Source: Micropruina sp. (lineage in GTDB: Bacteria; Actinomycetota; Actinomycetes; Propionibacteriales; Propionibacteriaceae). Taken from it: DNA of 64,000 nt. The stretch is taken from assembly GCA_016711105.1 (NCBI GenBank), contig JADJTO010000004.1:290299-354298 (forward strand). Direction: 5' to 3'. This document shows positions 56,452 through 64,000 of this stretch, piece by piece. A model generated the notes under the pieces. That model saw nothing but the letters and a program-made list of their open reading frames with translations. It searched no databases and had not been told where the DNA came from. Every line of letters begins with the position of its first letter. Within the stretch, counting starts at the first letter, position 1. A program made the translations under genes and the position numbers.

Positions 56452-56835
56452 CTACAGGTTGTAGCCGATCGCCCGCAGTTGCTCGCGTCCGTCGTCGGTG
56501 ATGGCATCCAGCGTCCACGGCGGCAGCCAGACCCAGTTGATCGTGGCCGAGGCCACCAGGCCCTCCAGCGCCATTTGAGTGTCGAACTCGATTCGATCGG
56601 TCAGCGGGCAGGAGGGGGAGGTCAGCGTCATGTCGATGGTGCAGTTGTTGTCGTCATCGAGGTGCACTCCGTAGACCAACCCCAGATCGACGACGTTGAC
56701 CATGAGTTCGGGATCGACAACATCGCGCATCGCTTCCTCGATGTCCTCCACCGCCGGACGGGGCAGGCTCACAGCACCGACAGCGTCGGGAAAAGTGTCT
56801 TGGACCAAGTCGGACGGACGGGTCTCGTCAGTCAT
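56452..56835 (-). CDS. sufT: SufT / DUF59 iron-sulfur assembly factor
   Basis: 127 residues. DIEEAMRDVVDPELMVNVVDLGLVYG is the MIP18/DUF59 motif, with the conserved Cys in LTSPSCPLTD. A maturation helper for Fe-S proteins. Last gene of the suf operon; the ATG overlaps the sufU stop (ATGA). Confidence 0.92.
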   Translation of the reverse strand: MTDETRPSDLVQDTFPDAVGAVSLPRPAVEDIEEAMRDVVDPELMVNVVDLGLVYGVHLDDDNNCTIDMTLTSPSCPLTDRIEFDTQMALEGLVASATINWVWLPPWTLDAITDDGREQLRAIGYNL

Positions 56836-57318
56836 CTCAACTCCTCGTTTCGTGGATTGGGGGCGGCATCGGCCGGGGAGGACTGCGCGGCCAGTGCCTG
56901 GACTGCGGCGTCCTTGAACGCCGACCAGCCCAAGAGTGCGCACTTCACCGGGCTGGAACTTGGCCACCCCGATGAACGCGATGGCGTCCTCCAGCCGATC
57001 CTCATCGGGTTCCATGGCTCCCTGGGAATGCATCATCACGGTGAAGTCCTGATGCAGCGCCAACGCGTCGGCAACGCTGCGACCGATCACCAGTTCGCTC
57101 ATCACGGAGGTGGACGCCTGCGAGATCGAGCAGCCGACCCCCTCGTAGGAGACATCGGCCACGATGTCGCCCTCAAGAGCGACCCGCAGCATCACCTCGT
57201 CACCGCAGGACGGATTCACATGCGTCACCTGCGATTGGTAAGGCTCGCGCAGGCCTGCGTGATGCTTCTCCCGGTAGTGATCCAGGATGATCTCCTGGTA
57301 CATGGACTCGACGCTCAT
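56832..57318 (-). CDS. sufU: SufU Fe-S assembly / zinc-dependent sulfurtransferase, one frameshift
   Basis: About 162 residues. The three conserved Cys are in NPSCGDEV, GVGCSISQAS and, in the shifted frame, VKCALLGWSAFKDA. One extra C near 56950 (KFQPVKCALLGW) causes the break. The repaired frame ends NPRNEELR at the ATGA overlap with sufT. In Gram-positives SufU takes sulfur from SufS. Confidence 0.9.
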
Positions 57319-58649
57319 TTGTGCCTCCCGAAGAAATCGCGCACATAGATCAGCGCCTCAACCAGCGCATCTATTTCCGACTCCAGCGTGTAGAGGTAGA
57401 ACGACGCCCTGGTGGAGGCGGTCACTCCGAGTCGTTCATGCAGCGGACGAGCGCAATGGTGGCCTCCGCGCACCGCGACCCCACGGGAATCCAGGAAGGT
57501 CATCACATCGTGCGGGTGCACCTCCAACCCGTCGGCGTGCAGGGTGAACGAGATCGCACCCCCACGGTCGAGGGCAACCTGCGGACCGAGGATCCGTAGC
57601 CCGTCCACCGTGGCCAGACGCTCCAGGGCGTAGCGGGTGATCCGCTGCTCGTGCGCCGCGATCGATTCCATGCCGAGGCCGCTCAGATAGTCGACGGCCG
57701 CGCCCAACCCGACCGCCTGCGCGATCGGCGGGGTGCCGGCCTCGAAGCGATACGGCGGGGGCGCGTAGGTGGAGCCGGACATCCGCACGATCTCGATCAT
57801 TTCGCCGCCGCCGAGGAAGGGCGGCAGCGAGGCCAGCAGGTCGTAGCGTCCCCAGAGCACTCCGATGCCGGTCGGCCCGAGCATCTTGTGCCCGGTGAAG
57901 GCGACCAGGTCGGCTCCCAGTTCCGCGACCCGAGTGGTCAGCTGGGGCACGCCCTGGGAGGCGTCAACCACCATCACGGCACCCACCTGGTGAGCCTGCT
58001 CGGCGATCGCGGCGATCGGGTTCACCGTGCCCAGGACGTTGGAGATCCAGGTCAACGACACGATCTTGGTCCGCTCGTTGATCAGGTTCTGGGCGGCCGC
58101 GCCGGCCAGGTCGAGGCGGCCCTCTTCGGTCACGTCGAACCAGCGCAGGGTTGCCCCGGTGCGCTGACAGATCAGTTGCCAGGGAACGATGTTGGAGTGG
58201 TGCTCCATCACCGAGATGACCACTTCGTCGCCCGGCACCAGCGAGGCACCCACCGTGTTGGCAGCCAGGTTGAGCGCCTCGGAGGCGTTCTTGGTGAAGA
58301 CCACTTCCTCGGATCGGGCCGCGCCGATGAACGTCGCCACCTTCTCCCGCGCGCCTTCGAACGCGGCGGTCGCTTCCGCCCCGAGCAGATGCATGGCTCG
58401 GGCGACGTTCGCGTTGTGCTGGGCGTAGTGCTCCGACAGCGCCTCGATCACGGCCCTCGGCTTCTGCGAGGTGTTGGCCGAGTCGAGGTAAGCCAACGGG
58501 TACTCCCCCACCCGGCGGTCCAGGATGGGGAAGTCCCGCCGAACGGCGAGGACGTCGAGGTCCACGCCGCCCCCGGCCAGGCCGGGAGTCTCAGGGCGGA
58601 CAGTCAGCCCCGCAAGGGGCGGGCCGACTGCCGCGGGAGCGGTGCTCAT
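57315..58649 (-). CDS. sufS: Cysteine desulfurase SufS
   Basis: 444 residues. PLP Lys in FTGHKMLGPTG, catalytic Cys in RGGHHCARPLHERLG, SANTSQKP near the start and YLDSANTS. Releases sulfur from cysteine for cluster synthesis. ATGA overlap with sufU and TGATG overlap with sufC. Confidence 0.96.
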   Translation of the reverse strand: MSTAPAAVGPPLAGLTVRPETPGLAGGGVDLDVLAVRRDFPILDRRVGEYPLAYLDSANTSQKPRAVIEALSEHYAQHNANVARAMHLLGAEATAAFEGAREKVATFIGAARSEEVVFTKNASEALNLAANTVGASLVPGDEVVISVMEHHSNIVPWQLICQRTGATLRWFDVTEEGRLDLAGAAAQNLINERTKIVSLTWISNVLGTVNPIAAIAEQAHQVGAVMVVDASQGVPQLTTRVAELGADLVAFTGHKMLGPTGIGVLWGRYDLLASLPPFLGGGEMIEIVRMSGSTYAPPPYRFEAGTPPIAQAVGLGAAVDYLSGLGMESIAAHEQRITRYALERLATVDGLRILGPQVALDRGGAISFTLHADGLEVHPHDVMTFLDSRGVAVRGGHHCARPLHERLGVTASTRASFYLYTLESEIDALVEALIYVRDFFGRHK

Positions 58650-59410
58650 CAGACCTTGGCTGCCTTCACGAACCGGTCGTAACCCTCGGCCTCAAGGTTG
58701 TCGGCCAACTCCGGGCCACCCTCTTCGGCGATCCGGCCGTCGACGAAGACGTGCACGAAGTCGGGCTTGATGTAGTTGAGGATCCGCGTGTAGTGCGTGA
58801 TCAGCAGCAGCCCACGGTCGCCCTGAGCGGTATACCGGTTGACCCCTTCGGAGACGATCCGTAGCGCATCGATATCCAGCCCGGAGTCGGTTTCGTCCAA
58901 GATGGCGAACTTGGGGTTCAGCAGTTCCAGCTGCACCATTTCGTTGCGCTTCTTCTCCCCACCGGAGAAGCCCTCGTTCAAGGAGCGGGCAGCGAAGGTG
59001 GAGTCCAGACCGAGCCGCTCCATCGCCGCCGTGACCTCCTTGACCCAGGTACGCACCTTGGGGGCCTCACCGGACAGAGCGGTCTTGGCGGTGCGGAGGA
59101 AGTTCGCCACCGACACGCCGGGCACCTCGATCGGGTACTGCATGGCCAGGAACAACCCCGCCCGAGCCCGCTCATCGACGGTCAACGACGAGAGTTCGAC
59201 CTCGTCGAGGGTCACCGACCCGGACGTGATCTTGTACTTCGGGTGGCCGGCGATGGAGTACGCCAAGGTCGACTTTCCGGAGCCGTTCGGGCCCATGATG
59301 GCGTGCACCTCACCGGACTTGATCGTCAGGTCGACCCCTTTGAGGATCTCCTTGGGACCGTTCTCGGTGTCGACCGCAACGTGAAGGTCAGTAATGGTCA
59401 AGGTGGACAT
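58649..59410 (-). CDS. sufC: SufC ATPase
   Basis: 253 residues. Walker A GPNGSGKST, signature FSGGEKKRNEM, Walker B FAILDETDSGLD, all SufC-typical. Energises the SufBCD scaffold. Follows the Rieske gene by 3 bases. Confidence 0.97.
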   Translation of the reverse strand: MSTLTITDLHVAVDTENGPKEILKGVDLTIKSGEVHAIMGPNGSGKSTLAYSIAGHPKYKITSGSVTLDEVELSSLTVDERARAGLFLAMQYPIEVPGVSVANFLRTAKTALSGEAPKVRTWVKEVTAAMERLGLDSTFAARSLNEGFSGGEKKRNEMVQLELLNPKFAILDETDSGLDIDALRIVSEGVNRYTAQGDRGLLLITHYTRILNYIKPDFVHVFVDGRIAEEGGPELADNLEAEGYDRFVKAAKV

Positions 59411-59413
59411 GGT

Positions 59414-59752
59414 TCACAGCTCCTGGATTTCAATCGGATTGTCGATATCGACGTAAACGTCGTCACCCTCGATACGGACGGGGTAGACGGGGACCGGCGA
59501 GGTGGCCGGGAGTTCGAGCGGGAGGCCGGTGCGCAGGTCGAAGCGGGAGCCATGCAGGTAGCACTCAAGCATGCAGTCCTCCACGTCGCCTTCGCTCAGC
59601 GGCACCTCGGCATGGCTGCACGAGTCGGCGATGGCGAAGACCTCTCCGCCAACCGTACGGACGATGGCCGTGTCGGTGTCACCGCCGAGGTCCACCGCAA
59701 GGGCGGCCCCGGTGGGGACATCGGCGACCGCGCAGGCACGGACGAAGCTCAT
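59414..59752 (-). CDS. Rieske [2Fe-2S] ferredoxin-like protein
   Basis: 112 residues. Cluster ligands in SCSHAEVPLSEG and ECYLHGSRFDL (Cys-x-His ... Cys-x2-His). A small Rieske protein inside the suf operon is usual in actinobacteria; its electron-transfer or assembly role is unclear. The ATG overlaps the sufD stop. Confidence 0.92.
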   Translation of the reverse strand: MSFVRACAVADVPTGAALAVDLGGDTDTAIVRTVGGEVFAIADSCSHAEVPLSEGDVEDCMLECYLHGSRFDLRTGLPLELPATSPVPVYPVRIEGDDVYVDIDNPIEIQEL

Positions 59753-60948
59753 TCGTCCGCCCCGTAGGCGGACGGCACCCCGACACTGACCGCGAGTTCC
59801 TGCTCGATCGCGGCCAACATCCGCTCCTCGACCTCCGGAACGCCGATCCGGCGCACGATGTCGGCGAAGAAGCCGTGCACCACCAGGCGACGCGCTTCCT
59901 CCTCGGAGATACCCCGGGAGCGCAGGTAGAAGAGCTGCTCGTCATCGAATCGTCCGGTGGTCGACGAGTGGCCGGCACCCTCGATCTCACCGGTCTCGAT
60001 CTCCAGGTTCGGGACCGAATCGGCCCGGCAGCCATCGGTCAGCACCAGGTTCTTGTTCGACTCATAGGTGGAAATGCCCTCGGCCACCTTGCGGATCAAC
60101 ACGTCGCCGATCCACACCGAGCGGGCACCCTTGCCTTGCAGAGCGCCGCGGTAGTCCACGTTGCTCCGCGTCCGGGGCTGGTTGTGATCGACGAACAGGC
60201 GGTGCTCCAGGTGCTGACCGGCGTCGGCGAAGTAGAGACCGAACAGTTCAGCCTGCCCGCCCTGGCCCTCGAACGACACGTTGCTGTGCAGTCTCACCAC
60301 GTCGCCACCGAGGCTGACCGAGATGTGCCTGTAGCTGGCGTCGCGACCGACTCGGGCCTCGTGCTGGCCGGCGTGGATGGCATCCGCCGCCCAGTCCTGA
60401 ATGCTGACCACGGTCAGCGAGGCACCGTCACCGACCAGGATCTCCACGTTGCCGTTGTACTGGACGCTGCCGGCGTGCTGAATGACCACGGTGGCTTTGC
60501 TGTTGGCCTGCGCTTCGATCACGTGGTGACCGTTCGAGCGCCGCGCGACACCCCGTCCGGTGATGAAGATCCGCACCGGGGCGGTGGCTTCCAGCCCGGC
60601 CGGGATCACCACGTGGGTGGCCGCGGGAACGGCCGCCGACGCGCTTGCCGCAGCGCGGTCTCCGGGCACCAGCACGGTCCCCCGAGGAGCCTGACCAACG
60701 GCGAGCGTGCCGATCCTGACCCCTGCGGGAGCAGCGATCTCGACCTGCGCGGCCTGGTCGCCGGGGCGATCATCGGTCGGTGTCGGCTGCAGCAGCGGCC
60801 CGAGCCGCTTCAGCGGAGTGAAGCGCCACACCTCCTCGCGGCCGGTGGGCAGGACGTGGTCCTCCACCTGGAACGACCCCACGGGATGCAGGTGGCTGGC
60901 CACCCCGCCGGAGGTCTCAACGGCCTGGGCAACATTCGGGCTGATCAA
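59749..60948 (-). CDS. sufD: SufD scaffold protein
   Basis: 399 residues. The beta-helix core (ATVVIQHAGSVQYNGNVEI ... HRLFVDHNQPRTRSNVDYRG) and the C-terminal helical motif EEEARRLVVHGFFADIV identify SufD. Partner of SufB and SufC. Overlaps the end of sufB by 4 bases. Confidence 0.95.
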   Translation of the reverse strand: MISPNVAQAVETSGGVASHLHPVGSFQVEDHVLPTGREEVWRFTPLKRLGPLLQPTPTDDRPGDQAAQVEIAAPAGVRIGTLAVGQAPRGTVLVPGDRAAASASAAVPAATHVVIPAGLEATAPVRIFITGRGVARRSNGHHVIEAQANSKATVVIQHAGSVQYNGNVEILVGDGASLTVVSIQDWAADAIHAGQHEARVGRDASYRHISVSLGGDVVRLHSNVSFEGQGGQAELFGLYFADAGQHLEHRLFVDHNQPRTRSNVDYRGALQGKGARSVWIGDVLIRKVAEGISTYESNKNLVLTDGCRADSVPNLEIETGEIEGAGHSSTTGRFDDEQLFYLRSRGISEEEARRLVVHGFFADIVRRIGVPEVEERMLAAIEQELAVSVGVPSAYGADE

Positions 60949-62390
60949 CCCACTGCTCCTTCCATTTGCAGCTCGATGAGCCGGTTCAGCTCGAGGGCAT
61001 ACTCCATCGGCAGTTCGCGAGCGATGGGCTCCACGAAGCCACGGACGATCATCGCCATCGCCTCGTCCTCGCCCATTCCCCGGCTCATCAGGTAGAAGAG
61101 CTGGTCATCGGAGACCTTCGAGACGGTGGCCTCGTGGGCCATCGACACGTTGTCCTCCCGGACATCGACGTAGGGGTAGGTGTCGGAGCGGGAGATGTTG
61201 TCGACCAGCAGGGCGTCACACTTCACCGACGAGGCGCTGTGGTGAGCGCCCTCCTGAACCTGAACCAGGCCGCGGTAGGACGACCGTCCCCCGCCACGGG
61301 CGACCGACTTGGAGATGATCGAGGACGACGTGTGCGGGGCACAGTGCACCATCTTCGAGCCGGCGTCCTGGTGCTGGCCCTCGCCGGCGAAGGCGATGCT
61401 CAGCGTCTCGCCACGGGAGTGCTCGCCCATCAGGTAGACCGCCGGGTACTTCATGGTCACCTTGGAGCCGATGTTGCCATCGATCCACTCCATGGTCGCG
61501 CCCTCCTCGCAGGTGGCGCGCTTGGTGACCAGGTTGTACACGTTGGTGGACCAGTTCTGGATCGTGGTGTAGCGGACCCGGGCGTTCTTCTTCACGATGA
61601 TCTCGACCACGGCCGAGTGCAGTGAATCTGAGGAGTAGATCGGCGCAGTGCAGCCCTCCACGTAGTGCACGTAGGAGCCTTCGTCGGCGATGATCAGGGT
61701 CCGCTCGAACTGGCCCATGTTCTCGGTGTTGATCCGGAAGTAGGCCTGCAGCGGGATCGTCACGTGGACGCCCTTGGGCACGTAGATGAACGAGCCACCC
61801 GACCAGACGGCGGTGTTCAGCGAGGCGAACTTGTTGTCGCCCACCGGGATCACCGTGGCGAAGTACTCGCCGAACAACTCGGGGTATTCCCGAAGCCCGG
61901 TGTCGGTGTCGACGAAGATGACCCCTTGCCGCTCCAACTCCTCGTTGATCTTGTGGTAGACCACCTCGGATTCGTACTGGGCGGCGACACCGGAGACCAG
62001 TCGCGCCTTTTCCGCCTCAGGGATTCCCAGACGGTCATAGGTGCGCTTGATGTCGTCGGGCAGGTCTTCCCAGGTCTGGGCCTGCTTCTCGGTGGAGCGC
62101 ACGAAGTACTTGATGTTGTCGAAGTCGATTCCGCTCAGGTCGGCACCCCAGTGCGGCATCGGCTTGCGCTCGAACAGCTTCAGCCCGCGGAGGCGGGTCT
62201 GCAGCATCCAGTCGGGTTCGCTCTTCAGCCCCGAGATGTTGCGGACGACATCGTCGGTGAGGCCGCGCTTGGCCGTGGCCCCGGCGTTGTCACTGTCGTG
62301 CCAGCCCCATTGGTACTTGCCCAGGGCGTCCAGATGCTCCTGCTGGGTGGCGCCGGTACCGGGAGCCACCGGCTGCGTCGTGGTTGTCAT
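60945..62390 (-). CDS. sufB: SufB scaffold protein
   Basis: 481 residues. YEGCTAP-like motif (HYVEGCTAPIYSSDSLH), SKMVHCAPHTSSSIISKSV, SYRGLVQV and the final EDEAMAMIVRGFVEPI are SufB hallmarks. ATG 62390 (MTTTTQPVAPG, AAAGGG upstream) lies 1 base after the sufR stop. The open frame upstream belongs to a stretch of sufR and is not a fusion. Confidence 0.96.
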   Translation of the reverse strand: MTTTTQPVAPGTGATQQEHLDALGKYQWGWHDSDNAGATAKRGLTDDVVRNISGLKSEPDWMLQTRLRGLKLFERKPMPHWGADLSGIDFDNIKYFVRSTEKQAQTWEDLPDDIKRTYDRLGIPEAEKARLVSGVAAQYESEVVYHKINEELERQGVIFVDTDTGLREYPELFGEYFATVIPVGDNKFASLNTAVWSGGSFIYVPKGVHVTIPLQAYFRINTENMGQFERTLIIADEGSYVHYVEGCTAPIYSSDSLHSAVVEIIVKKNARVRYTTIQNWSTNVYNLVTKRATCEEGATMEWIDGNIGSKVTMKYPAVYLMGEHSRGETLSIAFAGEGQHQDAGSKMVHCAPHTSSSIISKSVARGGGRSSYRGLVQVQEGAHHSASSVKCDALLVDNISRSDTYPYVDVREDNVSMAHEATVSKVSDDQLFYLMSRGMGEDEAMAMIVRGFVEPIARELPMEYALELNRLIELQMEGAVG

Positions 62391-62391
62391 G

Positions 62392-63099
62392 TCAGCCCTT
62401 TCTCGGATGATCGGCCGCGGTGACCGGTCGTGGTACGTGGGTGGTGCAGACACCGTCGCCGTGGGCGATGGTGGCCAGCCGCTGGACATGGCTGCCCAAC
62501 AAGCGAGCGAAGGCGCGGGTCTCGGCTTCGCATAGTTCCGGGAACTCGGCGGCCACCTGAGCCACCGGGCGTGATGCTGACACAGCTGTTGACCCGAGGC
62601 CAGGGCCTGCGTTGAGGCCACATAACCCTCATCGGTCAACGCTTGCACCAACGCGTCAGGGGCGTCGTATTCCGCCTTGATCGCCTCGAACCGAGCTTCG
62701 ACTCCCGCTGTCATCCCTTCGGCGAACTGCCGGACGGCGTCCGATCCGACGTCTCCCGCAGGTAGCCCAGAGCGCGGATCGCCAGCCGGTCGTAGGCCTG
62801 GTAGAACTCGGCCCGACCTCGGTCGGTCAGCAGGAACACCTTGCCGGACGACCCCGTCCACGATGGCCGTAGATCCGCTGCTCCCGGCTGGTCAGGTGCC
62901 CCACCTGAAGCAGCACACTGAGGTGCCGTCGGACGGCGGCGGGCGTCAGGTGCAGGAGCTTGGCCAGGTCGGACGCGGTCAAGGGCCCGTGCTCGAGGAT
63001 CGAGGAGGCGACGCGAGCCCGCGTGGAAGCGTCATCGTCGACCGGCAGGCCGACAGCCGCGTCCGCCGCTGCGGGCGCATCGGTGTCAGCTTTTTTCAT
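62392..63099 (-). CDS. sufR: SufR iron-sulfur transcriptional repressor, three frameshifts
   Basis: About 236 residues. DeoR/ArsR-like winged helix (SILEHGPLTASDLAKLLHLTP), hinge GHRGRGRPA, then, in other frames, KVFLLTDRGRAEFYQAYDRLA, AVRQFAEGMTAGVEARF and PVAQVAAEFPELCEAET ending VTAADHPRKG. Frames change near 62840, 62750 and 62571. Restoring one T at 62571 gives CQHHCPVAQV, a cluster-binding Cys motif with the later CEAE and VCTTH. First gene of the suf operon and its likely Fe-S-sensing regulator. Confidence 0.85.
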
Positions 63100-63352
63100 A
63101 ACACCATTCTTGCCTAAATCCGTCGATAGACCAAGCCGCTCGGCGCTAGTGCCGCCCAACTCAGCACATTTCTCCCGATCGCCTCCCGCCGGACGCGGCA
63201 GAGGCGTGCTGGAACGAACCGTCTACCGTTCAGCGCCTGATGGTCGCCTCCTGACCGCGGACGGGCTTCTACGACGCTGCGTAGTAGCTTGGCTTGTGGC
63301 CGATTTGGTCGGTGTGACCATTTCCCGTGTTGTCTTCAGTGAGGAACTCAAC
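63100..63352. promoter_or_regulatory. Divergent sufR/hppA control region
   Basis: 253 bases between divergent genes. Contains the inverted repeat TGGTC-N5-GACCA at 63306-63320, 32 bases before the hppA start, and a CTAG-centred imperfect palindrome near 63160. Either may be an operator; the SufR site could not be assigned. Confidence 0.35.
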
Positions 63353-64000
63353 GTGTCCACGCCCAGTGCGCATCCCCTACTCAGCCCCTCGTCCCTGCGC
63401 CGCACCGGTTTGGCCGCGCTGGTGACGATCGGTGTCCACCTGGTCGGCTGTGCGGGAGCGCGACCGCTCCTCCTCCGGAGGCCGGCGGCGGCGACGCCAA
63501 ACTCACCCTGCCCGACCTGGGCCAGGTGACCTTCCTCGGCTTCATCAATGGACGCGCCCTGCTGATGATCGCCCTGCTGATCAGCCTTGCCGGGCTGGCC
63601 TTCGGGCTGGTCCGATTCCTTCAGGTGCGGAGCCTGCCGACACACTCGTCGATGCGGGAGATCTCCGAACTGATCTACCAAACCTGCAAGACGTACCTGA
63701 TTCAGCAGGGGAAGTTCCTGCTCGTCCTATGGGTCTTCATCGGCACCGTGAGTCTGATCTACTTCAAGTTCTGGCCAACCTTGGCTGCTGGGACCGGGTG
63801 GCGATCGTGCCCGCTTTCAGCATCCTGGGCATGGTCGGCTCGTATGGAATCGCCTGGTTCGGCATCCGGCTGAACACCTATGCCAACAGTCGGACGGCCT
63901 TCGCCGCCCTCCGCGGCAAGCCCCTGGCCCTGCACGAGATCCCGATGCGCTCAGGCATGTCCATCGGCATGGTCCTGATCAGCGTCGAACTCTTCCTGAT
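63353..64000 (+). CDS. hppA: Membrane-bound proton/sodium-translocating pyrophosphatase, N-terminal part, two frameshifts
   Basis: The gene runs off the window. GTG 63353 (GAGGAA upstream) starts a basic, hydrophobic N-terminus with LVTIGVHLVGC, lipobox-like, then an Ala/Pro/Gly linker. Frames change near 63460 and 63780. The repaired sequence shows LPTHSSMREISELIYQTCKTYLIQQGKF and the conserved WFGIRLNTYANSRTAFAALRGKP, both typical of integral membrane pyrophosphatases. The catalytic loops and the residue that sets K+ dependence lie outside. Confidence 0.88.

Noticed and set aside
60945..62861. Apparent N-terminal extension of SufB
   Set aside because: The extra sequence is the C-terminal part of frameshifted sufR read in one frame; SufB has its own ATG with a ribosome-binding site.

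Overview
The window is high-GC, densely coded DNA from an actinobacterium. The gene order points to Propionibacteriales/Propionibacteriaceae or a close relative (inference). Supports are the actinobacterial blocks rimP-nusA-ylxR-infB-rbfA-truB-ribF, xerC-M23-rpsB-tsf-pyrH-frr-cdsA-rlmN-dxr-rseP-ispG-GNAT, an InhA-like fabG-fabI pair, a sufR-sufBD-Rieske-sufCSUT operon, DUF3099, DUF4395 and DUF4439 proteins, and a membrane pyrophosphatase at the right edge. No rRNA, tRNA or CRISPR array was seen.

Layout. 1-4.7 kb (minus): a truncated secreted/membrane protein, dapB, a divergent prs, pnp and rpsO. 4.9-8.4 kb (plus): the three-subunit NAD(P) transhydrogenase and a GNAT. 8.4-17.8 kb (minus): a small anchored protein, ribF, truB, rbfA, infB, ylxR, nusA, rimP. 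Two paralogous secreted proteins on the plus strand interrupt this block between ylxR and nusA. 18-25 kb: a DUF4439 lipoprotein, a TSUP permease, proS, a Pro-rich membrane protein and a CPA1 antiporter fused to a UBP zinc finger. 25-36.9 kb: the MEP-pathway/S2P cluster and the ribosomal S2/EF-Ts/UMP kinase/RRF/CdsA/RlmN cluster. 36.9-41.3 kb: a thioredoxin-DUF4395 pair, a tandem-domain M23 protein, xerC, peptide deformylase and a SpoU methyltransferase.

41.3-45.3 kb is the only clear accessory region. A 4-kb island sits at the 5' end of the SpoU gene between 77-bp direct repeats. It starts with a MITE-like element bearing 20-bp terminal inverted repeats and carries one large SF1 (Upf1/Dna2-like) helicase gene. 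No recombinase is visible.

45.3-64 kb: an SBF-like transporter, an ABC ATPase, fabI-fabG, DUF3099, a MerR/B12-binding regulator of the CarH/LitR photoreceptor type with a candidate operator inside its own promoter, SURF1, an SDR lacking the catalytic Tyr/Lys, an RlmA-like methyltransferase, an M20 amidohydrolase, an ABC-F protein, a D-threonine-aldolase-like enzyme, the complete suf operon and the start of hppA.

A general caveat: at least 17 genes, many of them normally essential (infB, proS, ispG, dxr-linked rseP, cdsA, pnp, rimP), are interrupted by single-base indels, mostly in G/C runs. This looks like residual sequencing or assembly error, not decay. I annotate such genes as one CDS and name each break.
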